Below, one piece after another: positions 1 through 5,895 of a DNA stretch of 6,707 bases. This DNA is from Nitratiruptor sp. GTDB taxonomy: Bacteria; Campylobacterota; Campylobacteria; Campylobacterales; Nitratiruptoraceae. A program made the position numbers and the translations under genes. The stretch's first letter is position 1; every line of letters starts with the position of its first letter. The notes beneath the pieces were generated by a model. It ran no database searches. It was not told the DNA's origin and saw nothing but the letters and a program-made list of their open reading frames with translations. The stretch is from assembly GCA_015494505.1 (NCBI GenBank), contig WGBB01000057.1, forward strand, positions 1 to 6,707, in the 5' to 3' direction.

Positions 1-1
1 G

Positions 2-241
2 GTGGAGTATTTCAAGGATCTTTTTGCATGTACGAGCGAGGATGCTGTACTGACCACATACTCCATCGCCACGCCGGTGCGTTTGGCTTTGGATGAAGCC
101 GGGTGGCTGGTGTACCAGATGGAGCCACAAGGTACGAAGCCTATCACGGTGGCTTCCAAAAAGAGGCTACCTCTTGAGCCTTTAGATATGGAAGCCAAGA
201 AAATACGCAGCACAAGCAGACCATTACGAGACAGCGAGTGA
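2..241 (+). CDS. mnmD: tRNA (mnm5s2U34)-methyltransferase MnmD/MnmC1-type, C-terminal part (5' end outside window)
   Basis: Only the last 79 residues are in the window and the gene starts upstream. The visible block 'LTTYSIATPVRLALDEAGW' matches the conserved end of the DUF752/MnmD methyltransferase domain, where an '(A/T)TYS.A.PVR..L.EAGF' motif follows the SAM-binding core. After it come 'GTKPITVASKK' and an 'LRDSE' tail like the 'YRDP' ends of this family. Family knowledge: the enzyme uses SAM to methylate nm5(s2)U34 to mnm5(s2)U34 in certain tRNAs, in the cytoplasm. The chain stops soon after the methyltransferase domain, so no C-terminal FAD oxidase domain follows as in E. coli bifunctional MnmC. 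I therefore infer the stand-alone MnmD form. The TGA stop overlaps the GTG start of the cyclase gene by 4 nt. Its pathway partner mnmG lies about 3.8 kb downstream. The family call is fairly secure; mono- versus bifunctional is inferred from this end alone. Confidence 0.75.
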   Translation: MEYFKDLFACTSEDAVLTTYSIATPVRLALDEAGWLVYQMEPQGTKPITVASKKRLPLEPLDMEAKKIRSTSRPLRDSE

Positions 242-1968
242 AGAAGAGTACGATAATAGTAGTACTGGGCCTACTTTTTGGGCTCATCGGTTGGTTGAAC
301 TACCACTCCCTCAAAGGTTTTCTCATCGAGCGCTATATCAGTGCCACACGATCCAATATCGACGTAGCGCTCTCGCAAAAAAAGAACGCGACACTGGCTC
401 TGGGAATAGCTGCTGCCGATTGCAAAGCTTCCCAGGAAGCTTTGGGTGCGATCTCTTCGCAGCTGCGTGAATACACCCGCTATAAAAACGTGTGGTTCAA
501 GATAGCAGATAGGAGGGGTCGCATTCTACTTTCGACCAAAAAACTTCGCTACTACCATCGCTGCAAGCGGTTTTCACATGTACAGAAAAACTATGGAAGC
601 GATATCATTATCGATTGCTATGGTCTCCATATAGGTGCTTTCGTGCCAAGAAGCGACGGAACGACACTCATAGCTATTACACATTTCAATTCCATCGTCA
701 AGGATCTAGAGCGCTACGGTATCCATGCCGCGACGATTCTTGCACCTCGCTGGAGCGACTACGCCAAGGCGCTGGATCGAAGTATCGGCGGGTATAAGCT
801 CACAAGCTACGCCGATCCCAAGATACTAGCGCTCTTGGATGCGAAACTTTTAGAAAGCCTTTTGAAAACGCGTGAGCCTATACTGCATGAGGGGTATGTT
901 TTGGATCGCTATCCCATTACAAGTGCCGATGGAACACTTTTTGGGTGGATAGTATATGCCAAAAGCCAAAACGCTATCTTTTCTCACTATATCTCCCTTG
1001 CTGTGCTAGTGCGTATCCTCATCACATTCGCTATTGTCTTGGGTGTCGTGCTTTTGCTCTATCGCTGGATGGTACATGAGAGAGAAAAGGAGCTGCGCCA
1101 AAGAGCAGAGTACTTCTATAATATCCTCGATCGCCTCCAAGAAATCGTCCTCATAAACGACGGTAGCCGGATGAAATATGCCAACAGTGCCTTCTTTCGC
1201 TATTTCGATAGGTACAAATCTCTCGAAGAGTTCATGCGCGAACATGTTTGTATCTGTGACTTTTTCGTTCCTGAAGAGGGTTTTATCGCTTCCACGATAG
1301 AGGGACGGAAGTGGACGGAATACATCCTCGCACACCCAGAACGAACTTTCTATGCAAAAGTACGCTACAACGAAAAAGAGTGGATTTTTCAGGTGCGAGC
1401 CAGCAGGCTAGAGGGTGAGGACTATGTGGTGATTTTTATCGATGTGACGCAAGAGTACTACCATCATGAACGCCTCAAGAAGCTCGCCATCATCGATCCT
1501 CTCACCAAACTCTACAATCGCTACTATTTCGAAAAGGTGGCTCGCGAAAAGATCGAAGAGGCCACACTCAGTGACCAGGAGCTCCTTTTTGCCATGATCG
1601 ACGTGGATGATTTCAAACGCATCAACGACACCTTCGGCCATGACGTGGGAGATAGAGTACTACAGACCGTCGCACGTCTCATTCGCACCCATTTTCGTAG
1701 CACCGATCCTGTATTTCGCGTGGGTGGCGAGGAGTTTTTGATCATTTTTGAGACAAAAGTGGCAGACAAGATCCTCGCACTTTTGGAACAATTGCGAAAA
1801 GATATAGCTGAGACGAAGTTTGATGGAGTAGAGTGGCCCGTAACGGTGAGTATCGGTGTGGCCAGATTCCACCCCGGTGATACAATAGAGAGCCTCTACA
1901 AACGTGCGGACGAAGCCCTCTATGCATCCAAACGCGGTGGCAAGAATAGGATTACGTATAAGGAGTGA
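238..1968 (+). CDS. membrane-bound PAS-GGDEF diguanylate cyclase with extracytoplasmic sensor
   Basis: This 576-residue protein should make c-di-GMP from two GTP at the inner membrane. Domain order: membrane segment about 4-24; extracytoplasmic sensor about 25-248, Cache-like by size and placement; second membrane segment about 251-276; PAS-like domain about 290-405; GGDEF domain about 412-575. The GGDEF signature is GGEEF (496-500), an active variant. Further hallmarks are DPLTKLYNRYYF (420-431), DVDDFKRINDTFGHDVGD (455-472) and VSIGVA (537-542). RSTD (487-490), five residues before GGEEF, fits the RxxD inhibitory site, so product feedback is expected. No EAL or HD-GYP domain is present. The sensor has three cysteines (62, 109, 127); the PAS part has C338 and C340. 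The start is a GTG overlapping the upstream TGA, with no clear Shine-Dalgarno, so translation probably depends on coupling. The next ATG-type starts would cut into the first membrane segment. The ligand is not readable from sequence. Confidence 0.92.
   Translation: MKKSTIIVVLGLLFGLIGWLNYHSLKGFLIERYISATRSNIDVALSQKKNATLALGIAAADCKASQEALGAISSQLREYTRYKNVWFKIADRRGRILLSTKKLRYYHRCKRFSHVQKNYGSDIIIDCYGLHIGAFVPRSDGTTLIAITHFNSIVKDLERYGIHAATILAPRWSDYAKALDRSIGGYKLTSYADPKILALLDAKLLESLLKTREPILHEGYVLDRYPITSADGTLFGWIVYAKSQNAIFSHYISLAVLVRILITFAIVLGVVLLLYRWMVHEREKELRQRAEYFYNILDRLQEIVLINDGSRMKYANSAFFRYFDRYKSLEEFMREHVCICDFFVPEEGFIASTIEGRKWTEYILAHPERTFYAKVRYNEKEWIFQVRASRLEGEDYVVIFIDVTQEYYHHERLKKLAIIDPLTKLYNRYYFEKVAREKIEEATLSDQELLFAMIDVDDFKRINDTFGHDVGDRVLQTVARLIRTHFRSTDPVFRVGGEEFLIIFETKVADKILALLEQLRKDIAETKFDGVEWPVTVSIGVARFHPGDTIESLYKRADEALYASKRGGKNRITYKE
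423..444. repeat. 22-bp palindrome with 10-bp perfect arms inside the cyclase gene
   Basis: The left arm CAAAGCTTCC (423-432) and right arm GGAAGCTTTG (435-444) are exact reverse complements separated by CA. The repeat codes for part of the extracytoplasmic sensor (around residues C62 to A68). In RNA it would form a hairpin of about 9-10 bp with a loop of 2-4 nt. There is no U-tract after it, so it is not an intrinsic terminator. It may be a chance product of codon choice or a protein-binding or RNA-processing site; no function can be assigned. Confidence 0.6.
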
Positions 1969-1971
1969 GCC

Positions 1972-2556
1972 ATGATCGACGCAAATCTCAAACGCGCTAT
2001 GCTGAGTATCGCTCGCATCGCCATCAAAGAGGAGTTTTTGGGGCATAAGGAGCTGACAGATGAGGTGAAGCAGCGCCTCATTACTATGTTTCCTAGGCTT
2101 GCCGAGCCGGGAGCGGTGTTTGTGACTATCAACGAGCGCAGCTCTCTAAGAGGCTGCATCGGCTCACTCGTAGCCCACCGTCCCCTCATCGATGATATCA
2201 TAGAAAATGCCAAAGCTGCGGCTTTTGGCGATCCCAGATTCCCACCTCTTAGTCCTGAGGAGTTCGATCAGATTACCATCGAGATTTCACTCCTTAGCGA
2301 GCCAAAGCCTCTGCCCTATACGGACATAGAAGATCTGCGCCAAAAGATCGTACCCGGGCGCGACGGCGTAGTGCTCAAACTCGATGGACGCCAAGCTACG
2401 TTTTTGCCCCAGGTATGGGAGGATCTTCCCGATTTCGATCAATTCTTCGCACATCTGTGCCTCAAAGCGGGGCTTCCCGGCAACTGTCTGGAGTACCATC
2501 CGGAAATTTTGGTCTACCATGTAGAGAAATTTAGCGAAGAGGAGCTGCAGGAGTGA
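1972..2556 (+). CDS. amrA: AMMECR1-family protein (AmmeMemoRadiSam system protein A)
   Basis: This 194-residue cytoplasmic protein is full length for the AMMECR1 family. The hallmark LRGCIGSL is at residues 59-66 with its cysteine at 62. Other family blocks are 'AAAFGDPRFPPL' (82-93), 'EISLLSEP' (about 104-111), 'GRDGVVLKLDGRQATFLPQVW' split across 129-149, and 'KAGL' near 165-168. Known of the family: AMMECR1 proteins are widespread in all domains and in many bacteria are encoded with a MEMO1-like protein and a radical SAM enzyme. The biochemical reaction is not established. Neither partner is in this window. The start is ATG with an AGGAG Shine-Dalgarno (1961-1965) lying in the last codons of the cyclase gene, 6 nt from the ATG; the gap from the cyclase stop is 3 nt. 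Co-transcription with the cyclase and methyltransferase is very likely. The family call is very secure; the function is open. Confidence 0.93.
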   Translation: MIDANLKRAMLSIARIAIKEEFLGHKELTDEVKQRLITMFPRLAEPGAVFVTINERSSLRGCIGSLVAHRPLIDDIIENAKAAAFGDPRFPPLSPEEFDQITIEISLLSEPKPLPYTDIEDLRQKIVPGRDGVVLKLDGRQATFLPQVWEDLPDFDQFFAHLCLKAGLPGNCLEYHPEILVYHVEKFSEEELQE

Positions 2557-2861
2557 ATCTCTTCGAAGCAGCCTTCCCCGAAACGGGCGAACGCTTTGAG
2601 ATACTGCATCGCTGTGGAGATCTCGAGATCGTAAGGATTCTCAGCACCTCACTCGATGGGCCCAAGGAGTTTTGCGATGAGCGGGATGAATGGGTGGTGC
2701 TTATGCGCGGTGCTGCTACGCTTGTGATAGAGGGACGGGAGCTCCATTTACGCGCCGGCGATACGCTCTTTATCCCCGCCAATACACCCCATACCCTTAC
2801 AAGTATCGCCGCAGGTTCTTTGTGGCTCGCTATCCACTACGACCCTAAAAGGTGCGGATGA
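2553..2861 (+). CDS. small single-domain cupin protein
   Basis: This 102-residue protein is one cupin barrel. Cupin motif 2 is clear: 'AGDTLFIPANTPHTL' (about 68-82) with P75 and H80. Motif 1 is atypical: where cupins often have HxHxxxxE, it has 'CDERDEWVVLMRGAATLVIEG' spread over 41-61, keeping the Glu-Trp pair (E46, W47) and the following Gly but no HxH. Similar small cupins with a 'DEWVVLLEG...' motif 1 and 'IPAHTPHRV' motif 2 are common and of unknown function. Metal binding, if any, may use fewer His ligands (H80, H95, E46 are candidates, by inference). The GTG start overlaps the amrA stop by 4 nt; AGGAG at 2540-2544 lies 8 nt upstream, which supports this start. The 3' end overlaps the end of the minus-strand thpR gene by 17 nt. 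It is probably the last gene of the plus-strand operon. No substrate can be assigned. Confidence 0.88.
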   Translation: MNLFEAAFPETGERFEILHRCGDLEIVRILSTSLDGPKEFCDERDEWVVLMRGAATLVIEGRELHLRAGDTLFIPANTPHTLTSIAAGSLWLAIHYDPKRCG

Positions 2862-3339
2862 CGCGATATTTTGGTCCTTTGGGGGTGAGCACGCTTTCGA
2901 TGAGGGTTAGTTCGCCCTGGAGCTTTCCAAGATGGTGATGCTGGTATTTGCGCACAGTATCGATGAAACGTGAAAAATTGGGCACTTTTTTGATGCGACA
3001 CAGCGTCACATGGGGTACGAATGGTTTGTCGGGCGTGGTGCCAAGGCGTGTGATGATTTGGTGGTGAAGTGCGTCCAATGCCTCGTCTTCGGCTTTTGCG
3101 TAGAGTACTTTGGGCGGATGGCCGAAAAAGCCGAGGCCTGCAAGTGGAATCTCCTTTTTTTCATACCGGATACCCTCGAGCTTTTCAATGATGGGATAGG
3201 GCGTGGGATGCTCACCCAAAAAGAGGTAGGTGAGGTGGATGTTGTGGCGCTCCACCCATTTACCCTGCAGGAATGAAAAGCGCTCCTTAAGAAGTCCATA
3301 GTAGTCGATGGTGGCAAATGTTCCCAGAAACAGTCGCAT
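2845..3339 (-). CDS. thpR: RNA 2',3'-cyclic phosphodiesterase (LigT/ThpR, 2H family)
   Basis: This 164-residue protein belongs to the 2H phosphoesterase superfamily. Both catalytic HxTx motifs are intact: HLTY (35-38, in 'RHNIHLTYLFLGE') and HVTL (110-113, in 'FVPHVTLCRI'). The start 'MRLFLGTF' is also typical. Family knowledge: ThpR hydrolyses RNA 2',3'-cyclic phosphates to 2'-phosphomonoesters and can show 2'-5' RNA ligase activity in vitro; the cellular role is unclear. The length is close to the roughly 175 residues of E. coli ThpR. The start is ATG at 3339 with AGGAG (3348-3344) 4 nt upstream. That Shine-Dalgarno overlaps the ribE stop codon, so translation is probably coupled to ribE. 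The stop (TAG, 2847-2845) lies inside the 3' end of the convergent cupin gene. A hairpin just upstream may limit transcription from ribE. Confidence 0.93.
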   Translation of the reverse strand: MRLFLGTFATIDYYGLLKERFSFLQGKWVERHNIHLTYLFLGEHPTPYPIIEKLEGIRYEKKEIPLAGLGFFGHPPKVLYAKAEDEALDALHHQIITRLGTTPDKPFVPHVTLCRIKKVPNFSRFIDTVRKYQHHHLGKLQGELTLIESVLTPKGPKYRVIRTF

Positions 3340-3346
3340 ATCTCTC

Positions 3347-3955
3347 CTAAAAGAGCGCCTGTATGCGCTCTATCGTCTCCCAATCGAGGGAACGCTCTTT
3401 TTTAAACATGTAGTAGAGATACCGAGCGAACATATCGGTTTCGATATTGACGCGGCGCCCCACACGGTAGGAGCCAAAGAGGGTCTCCTTGAGAGTGATG
3501 GGAATGATGGTGAGGCGGAAGCTCTCTTCGAAGACTTCGTTGACCGTGAGGCTCACACCATCGACGGCGATGCTCCCTTTTGGGATGACGAATTTGATGA
3601 ACTCTTTGGGAATCTGAATATAAAAGTCCGTCGATTCGCGTGATGGGACGATGCGCGTGATAGTCCCCACGCAATCGATGTGGCCCTGCAGGATATGTCC
3701 CTCGATACGGTCACTCAGACGCATGGCAGGCTCGATGTGAACACGCCCTTTGTAGTTTTCGAGTGCTACCACGTTTTTGCTCTCACGCCCAAGCTCTACG
3801 CAAAACCCATCTTCGCGCAACTCCACCACACTCAGGCATGCGCCGTTTATGGCAATGGAGTCACCCAGTTTTGGGCGATGGCGAGCGGCGATGCAGAGTT
3901 TCGTGCCGTCAAAGCTTTTGACAGTGGCGATTTCGCGTATGAGACCGGTAAACAT
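3347..3955 (-). CDS. ribE: riboflavin synthase, alpha-subunit type
   Basis: This 202-residue protein carries two lumazine-binding repeats and catalyses dismutation of two 6,7-dimethyl-8-ribityllumazine to riboflavin plus the pyrimidine product. The start MFTGLI is the invariant N-terminus of the family. An in-frame ATG 14 codons further upstream would add an unrelated tail (MHLYNRLYLKSRRP) and reach into the promoter region, so I reject it. Repeat 1 has 'INGACLSV' (36-43). Repeat 2 opens with 'GHILQGHIDCVGTI' (86-99) and has 'DGVSLTVNEV' (132-141). The length is normal (about 200-220). The Shine-Dalgarno is weak (AAGG about 10 nt upstream of the ATG). The gene is first in a minus-strand pair with thpR (7-nt gap) and diverges from mnmG, whose FAD cofactor derives from riboflavin. 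No FMN riboswitch is possible in the short leader. Confidence 0.96.
   Translation of the reverse strand: MFTGLIREIATVKSFDGTKLCIAARHRPKLGDSIAINGACLSVVELREDGFCVELGRESKNVVALENYKGRVHIEPAMRLSDRIEGHILQGHIDCVGTITRIVPSRESTDFYIQIPKEFIKFVIPKGSIAVDGVSLTVNEVFEESFRLTIIPITLKETLFGSYRVGRRVNIETDMFARYLYYMFKKERSLDWETIERIQALF
3352..3371 (-). terminator. terminator- or attenuator-like hairpin between ribE and thpR
   Basis: Read on the minus strand, AGAGCGC (3371-3365), a 6-nt loop ATACAG and GCGCTCT (3358-3352) form a perfect 7-bp stem with five G-C pairs. It is followed at once by a short T run (TTTT as part of CTCTTTTAG). It sits in the last codons of ribE; the ribE stop and the thpR Shine-Dalgarno begin directly after it. 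This is the layout of a weak intrinsic terminator, but the T run is short, so partial read-through, an RNA-processing or stabilising role, or chance are all possible. Confidence 0.4.
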
Positions 3956-3963
3956 GGGGCGCC

Positions 3964-3992
3964 TTGATTTTAGGTACAATCTATTGTATAAA
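3964..3992 (+). promoter_or_regulatory. mnmG: mnmG promoter region with overlapping palindrome
   Basis: Two readings are possible. (a) A -10 box TACAAT (3975-3980) preceded by the T-rich TTGATTTTAGG, the common Campylobacterota arrangement of a T-rich tract instead of a strict -35. (b) -35 TTGATT (3964-3969), a 17-nt spacer and -10 TATAAA (3987-3992). The sequence TACAATCTATTGTA (3975-3988) is an inverted repeat with 6-bp arms around CT, so a dimeric regulator could bind there. The region overlaps the start of the ribE leader, so the two divergent promoters could interfere with each other. Confidence 0.5.
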
Positions 3993-4000
3993 TGCACAAA

Positions 4001-4006
4001 ATTATA
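4001..4006 (-). promoter_or_regulatory. ribE: -10 box, likely ribE promoter
   Basis: The minus strand reads TATAAT here, a perfect sigma-70 -10 hexamer. Transcription would start near 3994 and leave a leader of about 40 nt before the ribE ATG. The -35 position (TTTCAT, inside the first codons of mnmG) is weak, which is usual in Campylobacterota. No mapped transcript is available, so this is a sequence-only prediction. Confidence 0.45.
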
Positions 4007-4023
4007 ACGTAGATGAGGTGAAA

Positions 4024-5895
4024 ATGAAATACGACGTCATCGTCATCGGCGGTGGTCATGCGGGGATAGAAGCAGCCCTTGCCGCTGCGCGCATGGGCGC
4101 AAAGACGCTGATGATCACGATCCTAGCCGAGCAGATAGGGGCCGCCAGCTGTAACCCGGCTATCGGAGGCCTTGCCAAAGGGCATCTCGTCAAAGAGATC
4201 GACGCTCTGGGCGGGCAGATGGGGCTGACGACCGATAAAACAGGCATCCAGTTTCGCATCCTCAACGCCTCCAAAGGCCCCGCCGTGCGTGGCAGCCGCG
4301 CTCAGATAGATATGGATCGCTACCGCGTCTACATGCGCACTATCGTGCTGAACACCCCAAACCTCGAAGTGGCCCAGGAGATGGTGGATCGCTTGCTGGT
4401 GCGCGGAGAGGAAGTGGTGGGTGTGGAGACCAATCTCAAAAACGTCTACCACGCCAAAAAGGTGATCGTCACTACAGGAACGTTTCTAAGAGGCCTCATC
4501 CATATCGGCGAAATCCGCCAGGAGGCGGGACGTGCAGGGGAGTTTGCCTCCAATGCCTTGAGCGATTCACTCAAAAGCCTCGGCCTCACTATGGGGCGTC
4601 TCAAAACGGGGACGTGCGCCAGAATAGATGCAAAGACAATCGACTTTAGCAAAATGGAGGTCCAGCCAGGTGACGAAAACCCCATCCCTTTTAGCTTTCG
4701 CACCGATAGAGCCACTTTCAACCCCACGCAGCTGCCATGTTATATCACCTACACAAACGAGCGCACCCATGAAATCATCGAGTCCAATTTCCATCGCGCA
4801 CCGCTCTTTACGGGTCAGATCGAAGGTGTGGGGCCGAGATACTGTCCCAGCATCGAAGATAAGATCTATCGCTTTCGCGACAAGGAGCGCCACCATATCT
4901 TCGTAGAACCCCAGACTCTCGAAGCGACGGAGTACTACATCAATGGCCTGAGCACCTCATTGCCGCCCGATGTGCAGCTGGAGATGATACGCTCCATCAA
5001 AGGGCTCGAGCATGCCAAGCCGGTGCGCTTTGGCTACGCCATCGAGTATGATTACGTCGATCCCACGGAGCTGAAGCACACGCTTGAAACTAAAAAGATC
5101 AAAAATCTCTACCTCGCAGGCCAGATCAACGGCACCACGGGCTATGAAGAGGCTGCGGCCCAAGGGCTCATGGCAGGGATCAATGCCGTTTTGGCTCTGC
5201 GCGGCGAGGAGCCCCTCATTTTGGGTCGTGATGAGGCCTATATCGGCGTGCTCATCGATGACCTGGTGACCAAAGGCACCAAAGAGCCCTACAGGATGTT
5301 TACGAGCCGTGCGGAGTTTCGTCTCCTGCTGCGCGAGGACAATGCAGACCTGCGCCTCATGCCATACGGCCACAAGCTGGGGCTCATCGACGAAGAGACC
5401 TATAGCCGCATGATGAAAAAACGCGAGCAGATCCAAAAAGGTGTGGCATATCTCGAAGAGCACTACCTCACACCCACCAAAGAGAACCTCTCCTTCTTGG
5501 CCGAGATGGGCGAAGAGAAGATTACCGACAAAACGAGCCTCAAAAATATCGCAGCGCGCGCGAGCTTCACCATAGAGAAACTCGAAAAACTGGCACCCAT
5601 CATCAAAGATTTTAGCCCAGAAGCCAAAGAGCAGATCCTCATCGAGGCCAAATATCACCAATACATCAAAAAGCAGCAAGAGCAGATAGCCAGAATGCAT
5701 GAGCTGATGGATATCAAGATCCCAGAAGATCTCGATATCGATAGCATCAGCGGGCTTTCGAACGAAGTGAAGGAAAAACTCAAAAAGTTCAAACCACCCA
5801 CACTCTTTGCCGCCAGTCAGATAAGCGGTATCACACCGGCAGCCATCGAGATACTGCATATCTATATAAAAATGAAACAGAAAAACAAAATATAA
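4024..5895 (+). CDS. mnmG: tRNA uridine-5-carboxymethylaminomethyl modification enzyme MnmG (GidA)
   Basis: This 623-residue protein has the normal length for long-form MnmG. With MnmE it installs the (carboxymethyl)aminomethyl group on C5 of wobble U34 in several tRNAs, using FAD, NADH, methylene-tetrahydrofolate and glycine or ammonium, in the cytoplasm. The FAD-binding GGGHAG lies at 9-14. 'SCNPAIGGLAKGH' (42-54) holds C43, the counterpart of E. coli C47. 'GPRYCPSIEDKIYRF' (270-284) holds C274, the counterpart of the catalytic C277. The second family signature 'AGQINGTTGYEE' (365-376) and the following AAAQG are intact. The C-terminal helical domain that contacts tRNA and MnmE fills about 430-620. 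The ATG at 4024 gives the typical MKYDVIVIGGG start with GAGGTG (4015-4020) ahead of it; an in-frame upstream start at 3964 would lie in the promoter. It is divergent from ribE, and followed by a 124-nt non-coding stretch. Confidence 0.97.
   Translation: MKYDVIVIGGGHAGIEAALAAARMGAKTLMITILAEQIGAASCNPAIGGLAKGHLVKEIDALGGQMGLTTDKTGIQFRILNASKGPAVRGSRAQIDMDRYRVYMRTIVLNTPNLEVAQEMVDRLLVRGEEVVGVETNLKNVYHAKKVIVTTGTFLRGLIHIGEIRQEAGRAGEFASNALSDSLKSLGLTMGRLKTGTCARIDAKTIDFSKMEVQPGDENPIPFSFRTDRATFNPTQLPCYITYTNERTHEIIESNFHRAPLFTGQIEGVGPRYCPSIEDKIYRFRDKERHHIFVEPQTLEATEYYINGLSTSLPPDVQLEMIRSIKGLEHAKPVRFGYAIEYDYVDPTELKHTLETKKIKNLYLAGQINGTTGYEEAAAQGLMAGINAVLALRGEEPLILGRDEAYIGVLIDDLVTKGTKEPYRMFTSRAEFRLLLREDNADLRLMPYGHKLGLIDEETYSRMMKKREQIQKGVAYLEEHYLTPTKENLSFLAEMGEEKITDKTSLKNIAARASFTIEKLEKLAPIIKDFSPEAKEQILIEAKYHQYIKKQQEQIARMHELMDIKIPEDLDIDSISGLSNEVKEKLKKFKPPTLFAASQISGITPAAIEILHIYIKMKQKNKI

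Noticed and set aside
3006..3383. A second minus-strand frame overlapping thpR
   Set aside because: thpR carries both HxTx motifs in the other frame; this one has low-complexity Ser/Pro/Thr-rich shadow sequence and no domain.
3956..3997. A 14-codon N-terminal extension of ribE
   Set aside because: Riboflavin synthase starts with MFTGLI; the extension is not conserved in the family and runs into the promoter region.
3964..4023. A 20-codon N-terminal extension of mnmG
   Set aside because: MnmG proteins begin directly with the FAD-binding strand (MKYDVIVIGGG), a Shine-Dalgarno sits just before the ATG at 4024, and the extension covers the predicted promoter.
4957..5859. A 300-codon open frame antisense to the C-terminal half of mnmG
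   Set aside because: It lies wholly opposite a certain gene, its translation is Phe/Leu/Asp-rich in the manner of a reverse-frame shadow, it has no recognisable domain, and I saw no ribosome binding site.
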